Part shown: in pieces, positions 8,586 through 17,215 of the stretch
How positions within the stretch are numbered: the stretch's first letter is position 1
Layout of the letters: the number at the start of each line of letters is the position of its first letter
Source: Micavibrio sp. UBA2638
Lineage (GTDB): Bacteria; Pseudomonadota; Alphaproteobacteria; Micavibrionales; Micavibrionaceae
Assembly: GCA_002359735.1 (NCBI GenBank)
Contig: DENS01000003.1
Location: 181,286-245,285, forward strand
DNA: 64,000 bases
Reading direction: 5' to 3'
The notes under the pieces: generated by a model
Databases searched by the model: none
The model's input: only the letters and a program-made list of their open reading frames with translations
Told to the model about the DNA's origin: nothing
Translations under genes and position numbers: made by a program

Positions 8586-10372
8586 TAAAACGCCGCCTCA
8601 TCCAGTTCCATAATACTGCCGGCGCCAGCCATGACCATTTTAAATCTGGCATCGGCCTCGGGTAACATACGGTGCATAAAGAATTTCGCCGTCGCAATTT
8701 TGGCATCGTAAAAGGCCGCATCACCGGCGTTGTTTTCTTTCCCTTCAAGGGCGGTTTTCACCATGCGGCACCACATATACCCCAGCGCCACCAAGGCAAA
8801 TTGGCGCAAATAATCCACGCTGGCCGCGCCTGCCTCATCCGGGTTTTTCAAACCCCGTTGCGCGATCATGGCCGTTGCCTGTTGTAATTTCATCAAGGAT
8901 TTGGCGAAAGGCAATACGAATTCAGCCAAATCTGGATCATTTTGATGGTCTTCCACGAATTGAAGAGCCGGATGAAAAAAGCGGCGCAACAGACGCCCGT
9001 AGGATTGGGACATTTTTCGCCCGACCAGATCCAGCGCCTGAATTCCATTTGTACCTTCATAAATTTGGGCAATGCGGGCATCACGGACATATTGTTCCAT
9101 TCCCCATTCCGCAATATAACCATGGCCGCCATAGACCTGTTGCATATCCACGGCAATTTCAAGCCCCATATCGGTTTGAAACGCCTTTATGATGGGTGTT
9201 AACAAAGCCACCAGATCATCCGCGCGCAATTTTTCCTGCGGGTCAGTCGATTTATTGGCAATATCCAGATTCATGCCGGCATAATAAGACAGCGCCCGCG
9301 CCCCTTCGGTAAAGGCTTTGGCCTTCAGCAGCATACGCCGTACATCCGGATGTACAATAATCGGATCGGCCGGTTTATCCGGGGCCTTGGCACCGGTTAA
9401 CGAGCGCATTTGCAAGCGATCTTTGGCATAGGCCAAGCCATTTTGATAGGCAATTTCGGCAATGCCCAACCCCTGCATACCAACACCCAGACGGGCCGCA
9501 TTCATCATGGTAAACATGGCGCGCAAGCCTTTATGCGGCGCCCCGACCAATTCGGCCTGTGCCTCATCGAAATTTATAACGCAGGTCGAATTGGCATGAA
9601 TACCCATTTTGTGTTCAATCGACCCGCAACGCACACCATTACGATCACCAACCCCGTCCCCGCTTGGCAAAAATTTCGGAACCACAAACAAAGAAATTCC
9701 CTTCACGCCATCTGGCGCATCCGGTAATTTTGCCAAAACCAGATGCACAATATTTTCGGTTAGATCATGTTCCCCCGCGGAAATGAATATTTTGGTCCCG
9801 GTCAGTTTATAAGCGCCATCCCCATTGGGAACAGCCTTGGTTTTAATCAACCCCAGATCGGTACCGCAATGCGGTTCGGTCAGGCACATAGTCCCCGACC
9901 AGACCCCTTCGATTAATTTCGGCAGATATACGGCCTTTTGTTCATCGCTGCCAAAATGATGAAGGGCCTCATACGCCCCTTGCGAGAGGCCGGGATACAT
10001 ACCAAAGGACATGTTTGCGCTACAGATCATTTCCTGCATGACGGTGCCCAACAAAACGGGCATGCCCATCCCGCCAAAGTCCGGGTCGCCGGATACGCCG
10101 CACCAACCGCCTTCGGCAAAGGTTTTATACGCCTCTTTAAACCCTTCGGGGGTTGTCACAACGCCGTCATTATAATGGCATCCCTCTTGATCGCCGCTTT
10201 GGTTCAAAGGGAACAAAACCTCTGAACACAGCTTCCCGCCCTCTTCTATAATCTGATCCAGTAAATCGGCTGATACGTCTTCATATCCATCCAGAGCGGA
10301 TAAATCTTCCGCCTTGAGGACCTCATGCAAAACAAATTGAATATCACGAACAGGGGGGGTGTAATCTGGCAT
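8585..10372 (-). CDS. Acyl-CoA dehydrogenase (DmdC/FadE-type, about 600 residues)
   Basis: A 595-residue flavoprotein of the longer acyl-CoA dehydrogenase group that includes 3-methylmercaptopropionyl-CoA dehydrogenase DmdC. It removes two hydrogens from acyl-CoA, with FAD as cofactor. Visible blocks are the N-terminal MPDYTPPVRDIQFVLHEVL typical of this group, the flavin segment MCLTEPHCGTDLG, GTKIFISAGEHDL, and the C-terminal GGHGYIAEWGMEQYVRDARI...IYEGTNGIQALDLVGRK. The substrate chain is not predictable; general fatty-acid oxidation is likely given the thiolase and HAD/hydratase genes further on. It is first in a two-gene operon with the peroxidase. Confidence 0.93.
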   Translation of the reverse strand: MPDYTPPVRDIQFVLHEVLKAEDLSALDGYEDVSADLLDQIIEEGGKLCSEVLFPLNQSGDQEGCHYNDGVVTTPEGFKEAYKTFAEGGWCGVSGDPDFGGMGMPVLLGTVMQEMICSANMSFGMYPGLSQGAYEALHHFGSDEQKAVYLPKLIEGVWSGTMCLTEPHCGTDLGLIKTKAVPNGDGAYKLTGTKIFISAGEHDLTENIVHLVLAKLPDAPDGVKGISLFVVPKFLPSGDGVGDRNGVRCGSIEHKMGIHANSTCVINFDEAQAELVGAPHKGLRAMFTMMNAARLGVGMQGLGIAEIAYQNGLAYAKDRLQMRSLTGAKAPDKPADPIIVHPDVRRMLLKAKAFTEGARALSYYAGMNLDIANKSTDPQEKLRADDLVALLTPIIKAFQTDMGLEIAVDMQQVYGGHGYIAEWGMEQYVRDARIAQIYEGTNGIQALDLVGRKMSQSYGRLLRRFFHPALQFVEDHQNDPDLAEFVLPFAKSLMKLQQATAMIAQRGLKNPDEAGAASVDYLRQFALVALGYMWCRMVKTALEGKENNAGDAAFYDAKIATAKFFMHRMLPEADARFKMVMAGAGSIMELDEAAF

Positions 10373-10451
10373 AGAGGCGCTCCTTAAACGGATGATGATA
10401 GACCCTTTTAATATAGCGCAATTTTATGAAGATTTAATGGCCAAAACAGAT

Positions 10452-10754
10452 TTATTTGTCATCCAGCATGGCCAGAATTTCATCGGCAACGCGGTCGGCG
10501 TCTTTCTCTGCGATTTGCCGTTTGGCCTGTTCCATTGAGGATTGCTGTTTTTTTGTCATCATGGCGGCAATTTTATCCAGGGTTTCTTCCCCAATCTCGG
10601 CCCGTGCGGAACGGGCGTTGGCCAGCGCTTCCTCACGGATACGCTGGCTTCTGCCTTGTTCTTGATGAACCCCTTTATTACCTGAAAGCCCTTTATTATT
10701 GTTTTTAGGCTTCTTTTGTTTGTCCGATTTATTTTTATCTTTCGACCAAAACAT
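10452..10754 (-). CDS. Hypothetical highly charged protein
   Basis: A 100-residue soluble protein. The N-terminal third is Lys/Asn-rich and low-complexity; the rest is predicted helical with alternating charge (REEALANARSARAEIGEETL...DADRVADEILAML). No signal peptide or catalytic motif. It looks like a conserved alphaproteobacterial unknown, but I cannot name the family. A terminator-like hairpin separates it from the ceramidase-like gene upstream. Confidence 0.65.
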   Translation of the reverse strand: MFWSKDKNKSDKQKKPKNNNKGLSGNKGVHQEQGRSQRIREEALANARSARAEIGEETLDKIAAMMTKKQQSSMEQAKRQIAEKDADRVADEILAMLDDK

Positions 10755-10769
10755 GTGCTCATCCTAAAC

Positions 10770-10802
10770 AAAAAAATTTAAGGCTTGGTAAACAAAGCCT
10801 TA
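10770..10802 (-). terminator. Rho-independent terminator after the ceramidase-family gene
   Basis: On the minus strand TAAGGCTTTG and CAAGCCTTA form a stem around a short loop, followed by AAATTTTTTTG. It lies nine bases beyond the stop of the gene at 10811-11479. Confidence 0.65.
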
Positions 10803-10810
10803 CCGAGATA

Positions 10811-11479
10811 TTAATTTGCATCATTTTTTTTCACATTTAATATAAAGGCCCGTACGCAGGCATATAAAACGCAACCATTCAAACAATGCCACAGAAAATG
10901 CGTGCCCATTGGGTATGCGCTGCAGATCGCCTCATCAATCGAGCGTAAAGTGAGCGAAAGGGCGAAAATTCCCGATGCAACCAACAAACCAAAGCGTTCC
11001 CGCGCGGCATATTTAAGATGCAACACCCCTAAAATCGTCACAAAGACCAGCGCCGGTATATATTCAACCGAGCCGTTTAATGTTCCGCGCGGCGCGCTCA
11101 TCGCGGCAAACATCGCTACAAAAAACGCCGCCAGCATCGCCGCCGAGCGCCAACAATTCCACCCCAGCGCAAAACGGATATACAACACCATAAAGCTGAT
11201 TTGAAACGCCATAATCGGCAGGCTGTCTGTCAACATCGCCCAGACCGTAGCCAATGTGTGGAACAGGGTTGAGCCGGTGCCAATAACCACAATCAATGCA
11301 ATTAACAAGCCCGATTTCCAATCCAGCGCCTGTTCACGCCGCGCCAAAACATATAACAAGGCCGCCGCAATAAAAAAGGCCAGATTGGTCAGTGCATTTA
11401 CCGGTTCCGCAAACACGGTAAAATCAGTTCGTTCGCAATAGATATCGATTTGTTCAAACATACGCCCATCATAGCGCAT
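10811..11479 (-). CDS. Ceramidase-family integral membrane hydrolase
   Basis: A 222-residue seven-helix membrane protein of the alkaline ceramidase/CREST family. Known members use zinc to cleave amide bonds in lipids. The conserved features are IDIYCER near the start, GTGSTLFHT with His74, LTDSLPI with Asp85, and GTHFLWHCLNG with His194 and His198; these match the zinc-site pattern of the family. The bacterial substrate is unknown and could be an aminolipid. The start could instead be the Met at residue 7 (11461), which gives the usual family N-terminus; neither has a clear ribosome site. Confidence 0.87.
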   Translation of the reverse strand: MRYDGRMFEQIDIYCERTDFTVFAEPVNALTNLAFFIAAALLYVLARREQALDWKSGLLIALIVVIGTGSTLFHTLATVWAMLTDSLPIMAFQISFMVLYIRFALGWNCWRSAAMLAAFFVAMFAAMSAPRGTLNGSVEYIPALVFVTILGVLHLKYAARERFGLLVASGIFALSLTLRSIDEAICSAYPMGTHFLWHCLNGCVLYACVRAFILNVKKNDAN

Positions 11480-11502
11480 AATAAGCGCAAGCCATAGCGT
11501 TT

Positions 11503-12111
11503 CTATGACGGGGCGGGCGGATTAACGACATAAGGGTCGAACCGCTCAGAGACATCCTTTAGAAAGGCTTGAAAACCCGGGCGCTCCGCATATTCCTGCG
11601 TGGCATGGATATAGGCAATCCGGCATGAACTGCCGTCTTCATTTCTGTGCCCCCGAATATAGACGGCACAATCAAAGCTGTCCGGGTCAATGCCGCGGGC
11701 CTTGTCTGCATTTTCCAGCAAATCAACGCCGCCCTGATCTTGCTGTTCCAGAAAACCATTACGATAGGCATTTAAAACACGCGCCGGATAATGGTTTAAA
11801 AACCCCAAATCCGCGTGGCGCACATAAGACGCCTCTTTGGTTGACCACAGCGTTTGTGTATGACGCTGGCTATCATTTTCTTTGCGTTCCAATATTTCGG
11901 GCTGATTAAATGTCGATGACAAGCCTTGTACAAAGGTCGATTTTCCGCATTCACGCATGGCGATCAAGGCAATCTTGTCAATATGCCCCGGATCGTCATT
12001 GCCCCTGGCAATCGCCTGAGCAAAGCATTTACCCAAATCATAGGTATCGCTTTTACTGTGCAGCTTTACCATTCCAAGCGCCGAGCTGTAATTTAAATTG
12101 CGAATATCCAT
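11503..12111 (-). CDS. TsaE-like P-loop protein (paralogue A)
   Basis: A 202-residue protein that looks like a diverged relative of TsaE, the ATPase of the tRNA threonylcarbamoyladenosine system. Visible parts are SDTYDLGKCFAQAI (the TsaE start 'T..LG..LA'), a P-loop-like IAMRECGKSTF (about 50-60) in which the first Gly is replaced by Ala, VRHADL (TsaE has H.DLYR), and GVDLLENAD in place of the TsaE 'IEWPE' strand. It shares these blocks and the end PGFQAFL with the protein at 13299-13949, so the two are paralogues. True TsaE is shorter, so a changed role is likely. Confidence 0.6.
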   Translation of the reverse strand: MDIRNLNYSSALGMVKLHSKSDTYDLGKCFAQAIARGNDDPGHIDKIALIAMRECGKSTFVQGLSSTFNQPEILERKENDSQRHTQTLWSTKEASYVRHADLGFLNHYPARVLNAYRNGFLEQQDQGGVDLLENADKARGIDPDSFDCAVYIRGHRNEDGSSCRIAYIHATQEYAERPGFQAFLKDVSERFDPYVVNPPAPS

Positions 12112-12281
12112 GGGCTCTTTTTACCCGATATTATAGATTATGTCAATAGCTAGAGGGCGAAAGAGAGAGGGAGAGGGAAGAAAAGACCTCCATCGCGCAA
12201 AAAATATTTTTATGCTTGCGATCGGCATTCTGTAGTAGAATAAAACAAACACTCTCACGCCAGAAAGGCAGCCCGTTCATC

Positions 12282-13235
12282 ATGCTTATCACTTTATTTA
12301 TCATCAGCGGCCTCGTGCTGCTTTTTTTAGGCGGCGACATACTGGTCGGAGGGGCGGTCAATATTGCCAAACATTTCGGCATGTCCGAATTATTAATCGG
12401 AATCGTTCTGGTTGGATTTGGCACCTCAACGCCCGAGCTCATTACATCCGTTCTGGCCACATTCGAAGACCAGCCCGGCATTGCCGTGGGTAACATTGTC
12501 GGGTCCAACATCGCCAATATCTGTCTTATATTGGGGGTTTCTGCCCTAATTTACCCGATTGCCTGTGATAAAAAGACATTGTTGCGCGATGGCGGGTTTA
12601 TGGGCGCGGCTTCATTATTATTACTGGCCGCCTGCTTTACGGGAAGCATGACAATCTGGAGCGGCCTGTTATTCATCGCCTTAATCGGCGGATATATCGG
12701 ATATTGCATTGTCACCGAAATGCGCGCGGTCAAGGCCGGTGAACACGGCCTGCTGGAAGAAGAAAGCCCCATCAACCGGGCAGAATTCATCAAGCATAGT
12801 GGCCAATTCGCCATTGGCCTTGCCATGACTTTCATTGGCGCGCATCTGCTGGTAACCGGTGCAATAGACCTGGCGCGCGTGGCCGGTATATCGGAAACCA
12901 TTATCGGCCTGACCATCGTGGCCATCGGCACATCAATGCCTGAACTGGTTGCCTCGGCCATGGCGGCGATGAAGAAAAATACTGGCATCGCCTTTGGCAA
13001 TATCATCGGTTCGAATATATACAATATTTTGGGCGTTCTGGGCATTACTGCCATCATGCAACCCTTTGTTATTCCCGCCCAGATTATCAGTTTTGATATT
13101 TGGGTGATGTTGGGGGCCACGGCCTTACTGTTTGTATTTGCGGCCACCGGATGGCGTATTTCCCGGTGGAAAGGCGCTGTATTTCTGGCCGGATACGGGC
13201 TATACAGCCTTATGCTTTACATGATGACCGTATAA
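12282..13235 (+). CDS. Calcium/sodium antiporter, CaCA family (YrbG-like)
   Basis: About 317 residues from the ATG at 12282, with ten or so membrane helices. It has the two inverted alpha repeats of the Ca2+/cation antiporter family: GFGTSTPELITSVLA...GNIVGSNIANICLILG and AIGTSMPELVASAMA...GNIIGSNIYNILGVLG. These line the ion pathway with Glu and Asn residues. It exchanges Ca2+ or Na+ across the inner membrane. The frame is open 22 codons further upstream (12216), but that extension is polar and unlike the family. It lies between two minus-strand TsaE-like genes. Confidence 0.93.
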   Translation: MLITLFIISGLVLLFLGGDILVGGAVNIAKHFGMSELLIGIVLVGFGTSTPELITSVLATFEDQPGIAVGNIVGSNIANICLILGVSALIYPIACDKKTLLRDGGFMGAASLLLLAACFTGSMTIWSGLLFIALIGGYIGYCIVTEMRAVKAGEHGLLEEESPINRAEFIKHSGQFAIGLAMTFIGAHLLVTGAIDLARVAGISETIIGLTIVAIGTSMPELVASAMAAMKKNTGIAFGNIIGSNIYNILGVLGITAIMQPFVIPAQIISFDIWVMLGATALLFVFAATGWRISRWKGAVFLAGYGLYSLMLYMMTV

Positions 13236-13298
13236 CCGCCCCCATTATCAGCACAATAAAAAGCCAGGCTACACGCAGACCCGTCAGCGCCCGGCTAT

Positions 13299-13949
13299 TT
13301 AAAAAGGCATCCAGACATTTATAGCGGGGACGCATGCATCAATCGCATCTTTTATATAATGGGCGGGCCGGGCCCGCCGCCCCGCATTATCATCCAAAAA
13401 TGTTTGAAAGGCCGGATCCACCGCCATCTTATCCGTGGTATAAAGGCTGAGTGTTCTGGAATTGCGGTCAAGGGCCCGCAAGCGCAAAATGTAATCGAAG
13501 CGCGGCGCCTTATATATATTGGCATGTTCGACCAGCTCCACCCCCGCCCGCTCCAGCCCTTGCGCCAGAATACAATGATGGGGGCGAATGCTGTTATACC
13601 CTGCGCTTGGGTCACGGGCCCTGACACATAAATCAAAATGACGGACAAGACCGCCGCGGGCATTTGTATAATCACTAACCCCGTTTTGCATGAGTATTGA
13701 ACGGCTATGGCGATTAAAATCATCTGACAGACCCTCGTGAATGCCAAACAGAAATGCACTCTTGCCCGTTCCGCTGGGCGCAATCAAACCAACCGAACGA
13801 ACCGGATCTATATTAAGGTTACGATTTTTCACCGCCAGCAAAGCCGAAAAAGCCGCACCAAGGGCCATCGTTTCATCCCGGTTGGCGCAGTAAAATTTTG
13901 CCCTGAAGGAAGAAAACGGAATTTTAGCAGCGTTTAGTTTCAGACCCAT
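13299..13949 (-). CDS. TsaE-like P-loop protein (paralogue B)
   Basis: A 216-residue P-loop protein: GLIAPSGTGKSAFLFGI (about 54-70) contains a good GTGKS core. CANRDETMALGAAFSALL before it recalls the start of TsaE, followed by LVRHFDLCVRA and GVELVEHANIY, where TsaE has H.DLYRL and the IEWPE strand. The same order of blocks and the end PAFQTFL match the protein at 11503-12111. The residues TsaE uses after 'DLY' are absent, so the ordinary t6A role is doubtful. Function unknown. Confidence 0.6.
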   Translation of the reverse strand: MGLKLNAAKIPFSSFRAKFYCANRDETMALGAAFSALLAVKNRNLNIDPVRSVGLIAPSGTGKSAFLFGIHEGLSDDFNRHSRSILMQNGVSDYTNARGGLVRHFDLCVRARDPSAGYNSIRPHHCILAQGLERAGVELVEHANIYKAPRFDYILRLRALDRNSRTLSLYTTDKMAVDPAFQTFLDDNAGRRARPAHYIKDAIDACVPAINVWMPF

Positions 13950-14026
13950 TTTTTTAGCCCATTATGCCCAGCCCATAAATATGGCCCGGACAGTACAGCC
14001 AAAACAAAATTATGTCAAAATTTTCG

Positions 14027-16444
14027 CTAATTGCGTAAGGGTTTTCCGGTTTCCAGCATGTGCGTAATGCGGGCCATTGTGCCCTCATCACGGATCAAAT
14101 CTGCAAATTCATCCAGTTCCAGTTGCAACAGATCATCTTCGGTTATGGGCTTGGTATAATCGGCGTTTCCGCCGCTTAAAACGGTCGCCAAGCGTCCGCA
14201 CACAACTTTATCATACGGGCTGGCCTTGCCGGATTTCACCAGATCATCAACCGCCATATCCAGGGCAACTTTACCGGCCGCACCGGGAACGCGGATATCG
14301 GTAATTCTTTCTTTTTGTACATAGCCCTTGGCAAGATCCAGCGCATGCTGTTTCGCATCAAAGAGCAAACGATCACGGTTCATGGTAATGCCATCACTAT
14401 CACGGAAATACCCAATGGCCTTGGCTTCCTGCGCCGATTTTGCAACAGTGGCCACGCCGATAACCTCAAAGGCCTTGCGGGTTGCGCCCATCGGCGTTAC
14501 ATCCGGCGCGAACCATATCTGATCTTTATCAACTTTACCGACATCGCGTTTATATTTGGCGCGTTCACGTTCCTGATAACGCAAAATCATTTCTTTACAG
14601 CCGCCCCAACCGGGAATTAAGCCAACCCCGACCTCAACCAGACCGCAATAGGTTTCGGCATGGGCCTGCACCGCATCGGCGCAGAGTAAAATTTCACAGC
14701 CGCCGCCAAGCGCCATGCCACTGGGGGCCGAAATAACCGGAAACGGGGCGTATTTCAAATCCATAAACGCCGCCTGACCACTGGCAATAAATTCTTCCAC
14801 CTTCGGGAATAAACCGGCATTGATCATGAACATGGCCAATCCCAAATTCGCCCCTGCCGAAAAATGCGTGGCTTCGTTGTAAATAACCAGCGCCTTGTAA
14901 TCGCCCTTGCCATCACCAATCAAATCAATGGTTTTGGCAATCATTTCAAAAATTTGTTCATCAAACGTGTTCATTTTTGACGTTTTTTCAAAACACAAAA
15001 CGCCATCGCCAATATCCCAGACCGATGCCGACGCATTTTTCATGACCGGATCAGCGCTGAGTTTAATGTCAGACAGCAATAAAACGCCCTCGGCGCGTTT
15101 AATCTCATGATAGGTGCCGTCCACGCCAAAGTAAGACCGTTTGCCGTTTTCAACTTTATAAAATGTTCCGTCCCCCAGATTGCTTAGCAGATCAGGGACC
15201 GGCAAACCGGCCGATTTCAATTGATCGGCGAACCAGGCAGCGCCCAATTGATCAATCATTTCAAACGGGCCGGATTTCCAGTTATATCCCAGCTTCATGG
15301 CTTCATCGACATCATGAATATTATCGGCGATCTCTGGCACCAAACTGGCCGCATAGTGCAAGGTTTGCGATAGCACGTTCCAGGCATAGCGCCCGCCCGC
15401 ATCATCACAGTCCACTACCGCCCGCAAGCCTTTCTTTCCGGCCTCCAGTGAGGGCATGGACGGTTTCTGCGCTTTGGCATATTGTCCCTCATCAAAGGCA
15501 TCGGCCGTTATGGCCAGCGCCTGTTTTTCGCGGGCTTTCGGGTTATCCGGGTTCAAACGGTAAAACCCGCCTTTGCCTTTACGCCCCGTATAACCGGCCG
15601 CAATCATGTCATGGATAAATTTATGATCCTTGAAGATGGTCCGGTACGGATCATCTTGCGGCAATGTCGAAAGCAGCGACTGCGAAAGATGCGGCATCAA
15701 ATCAATGCCGACTAAATCCACCAGCCCGAACACCCCTGTCTTAGGGATTCCAACAGGCCTGGACATCACGGCATCAGCTTGCTCTACGCTCACGCCCTCT
15801 TCGATGGCGGCATTGATACCGGCCGTCAGCCAGAACACGCCCAAACGGTTGGCAATAAATCCCGGCGTATCATGACAGACCACAACACCCTTACCCAGCT
15901 TGACATCACAAAATGCCCGAACGGCAGACACGGCATCGGCGCGGGTTTTATCGCCCGTGACCAATTCCAGCAAGCGCATATAACGCGGGGGATTAAAGAA
16001 ATGTGTAATCAGAAAATCGGCCGCAAAGTCTTCAGATTGCCCTTCAATCAGGTTTTTTAACGGTATCGTGGAGGTGTTCGAGGACACAATCGAGCCCTTT
16101 TTACGGTGCGCATCAATCTTCTTATACGTGTCGTGTTTGACCTTAAGATCTTCAAGAACAACTTCAATAATCCAATCGCAATCTTTCAGCAAATCCAGAT
16201 CATCCTCCATATTACCGGGGGTAATCAATTTTGCATTGGATTTATGCATAAAGGGCGCCGGGTCGCTTTTCAGCATTTTCTGTATAGCCCCCTTGGCAAA
16301 AGCACTACGGTCACCGCCAAATTTCGATGGGTCAGGCGGCACAATATCCAACAAGACAACTTCATGCCCCGCATTGGTAATTTGCGCGGCAATTCCGCTC
16401 CCCATTAACCCTGCACCGATTACGGCTACTTTATTGATGGACAT
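14027..16444 (-). CDS. 3-hydroxyacyl-CoA dehydrogenase / enoyl-CoA hydratase fusion (FadN-like)
   Basis: An 805-residue bifunctional beta-oxidation enzyme. The N-terminal half is an NAD-dependent 3-hydroxyacyl-CoA dehydrogenase (Rossmann motif GAGLMGSGIA near residue 10; SSNTSTIPL; HFFNPPRYMRLLELV). The C-terminal part, from about residue 490, is a crotonase domain with FSAGANLGLAM, APSGMALGGGCEILL and GLIPGWGG. The order HAD then hydratase is that of FadN and unlike E. coli FadB (hydratase first). It lies downstream of the thiolase gene, with an Abi-like gene between, and its RBS (AGAGGTAAAA) lies within the end of that gene. It forms the cytoplasmic hydration/oxidation steps with the thiolase. 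Confidence 0.93.
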   Translation of the reverse strand: MSINKVAVIGAGLMGSGIAAQITNAGHEVVLLDIVPPDPSKFGGDRSAFAKGAIQKMLKSDPAPFMHKSNAKLITPGNMEDDLDLLKDCDWIIEVVLEDLKVKHDTYKKIDAHRKKGSIVSSNTSTIPLKNLIEGQSEDFAADFLITHFFNPPRYMRLLELVTGDKTRADAVSAVRAFCDVKLGKGVVVCHDTPGFIANRLGVFWLTAGINAAIEEGVSVEQADAVMSRPVGIPKTGVFGLVDLVGIDLMPHLSQSLLSTLPQDDPYRTIFKDHKFIHDMIAAGYTGRKGKGGFYRLNPDNPKAREKQALAITADAFDEGQYAKAQKPSMPSLEAGKKGLRAVVDCDDAGGRYAWNVLSQTLHYAASLVPEIADNIHDVDEAMKLGYNWKSGPFEMIDQLGAAWFADQLKSAGLPVPDLLSNLGDGTFYKVENGKRSYFGVDGTYHEIKRAEGVLLLSDIKLSADPVMKNASASVWDIGDGVLCFEKTSKMNTFDEQIFEMIAKTIDLIGDGKGDYKALVIYNEATHFSAGANLGLAMFMINAGLFPKVEEFIASGQAAFMDLKYAPFPVISAPSGMALGGGCEILLCADAVQAHAETYCGLVEVGVGLIPGWGGCKEMILRYQERERAKYKRDVGKVDKDQIWFAPDVTPMGATRKAFEVIGVATVAKSAQEAKAIGYFRDSDGITMNRDRLLFDAKQHALDLAKGYVQKERITDIRVPGAAGKVALDMAVDDLVKSGKASPYDKVVCGRLATVLSGGNADYTKPITEDDLLQLELDEFADLIRDEGTMARITHMLETGKPLRN

Positions 16445-17102
16445 TTTTACCTCTTATCTTTTGATTATACTTTTCCCAAACGTCTTTAAAATTATTGCTT
16501 TGATCAAACCAAATTGCCGTATCTGGACATATCCACGAAATTATATCATATGCACTGGTGTATACTTGTATTAACTGACTTTCATTACGGATTATTGGCT
16601 CCAAATGGGCAATTTTATTTCTGATACCTAACAAGTTTTTTAAGCGAGCCTCTAAATCTTGACGCACGGGGGGGCCAAACTTATTCGGAAAGCAATGACG
16701 CAACGCCGGTATCCAAAAATGTTGTTCGTAAGGGGCATTAGTGAGGTGCACCCAAAATCCAAAATTCAACTCTGCCACTAAATCTGCAATACGATATTTA
16801 TCGTGTTTATTTTTTGTAAGATTTTTAATAGCTGCATTAAGCTGTTTTTTATGCTGAAAATAAAATACATCTTGCGAAAGGACCTCGGATAACCAATCCT
16901 CTTTACCGTATTTTTGACTTAATTTTGTATGATATGCATTACGTAATACTACTTCTAACCCGCCTAATATTACGTAAAGTTCTTTACTATATAATATATT
17001 ACGGTGATATAATTCTTTCGGAGCTATACTTGCAGCTTCGGCTAAAACCTCATAAGTTTGCCATCGTTCGCTAGATAATGCTGCCTTTAAAAAATCTGTC
17101 AT
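16431..17102 (-). CDS. Abi-like HEPN-domain protein
   Basis: A 223-residue protein of the Abi family (Abi_2/AbiD/AbiF-like). Family features are GGLEVVLRNAYHTKLSQKYG (about 48-66), LVAELNFGFWVHLT (about 108-121) and IRNKIAHLEPI, which holds a HEPN-type Rx4-6H motif (Arg161, His166). HEPN proteins are often RNases in toxin or phage-defence systems; the active role here is inferred. It is AT-rich compared with its neighbours and lies between the thiolase and FadN-like genes, overlapping the latter by 14 bases. This suggests later insertion into a beta-oxidation operon. No antitoxin partner is visible. Confidence 0.85.
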   Translation of the reverse strand: MTDFLKAALSSERWQTYEVLAEAASIAPKELYHRNILYSKELYVILGGLEVVLRNAYHTKLSQKYGKEDWLSEVLSQDVFYFQHKKQLNAAIKNLTKNKHDKYRIADLVAELNFGFWVHLTNAPYEQHFWIPALRHCFPNKFGPPVRQDLEARLKNLLGIRNKIAHLEPIIRNESQLIQVYTSAYDIISWICPDTAIWFDQSNNFKDVWEKYNQKIRGKNVHQ

Positions 17103-17119
17103 AAATGTATTGACTTTTC

Positions 17120-17148
17120 TTGCGTTCAGAGTCCGTCTGTTATAGAAT
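17120..17148 (+). promoter_or_regulatory. Candidate sigma70-type promoter for a short RNA
   Basis: TTGCGT (17120-17125) and TAGAAT (17143-17148) are separated by exactly 17 bases and are followed about seven bases on by the predicted start of a transcript that ends at a strong terminator. No protein gene on this strand lies between the two. Confidence 0.42.
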
Positions 17149-17154
17149 CTTACA

Positions 17155-17215
17155 TGAAGGTCCCCGGAACGTCCTATGCTGACTTAGTATCAGTAAGACG
17201 CCGGGGCATTTTTTT
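17155..17215 (+). ncRNA. Candidate small RNA (about 60 nt) with intrinsic terminator
   Basis: A stem CCCCGG...CCGGGG with flanking CGTC/GACG pairing (17162-17206) is followed by CATTTTTTT (17207-17215). The loop holds smaller pairings (CTGA...TCAG). The T-run is on the plus strand, whereas both flanking genes are on the minus strand, so the terminator does not serve a known gene. With the promoter-like sequence just upstream it could make a very short RNA, antisense to the leader between the thiolase and Abi-like genes. It has no match to an RNA family I know. Confidence 0.42.
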
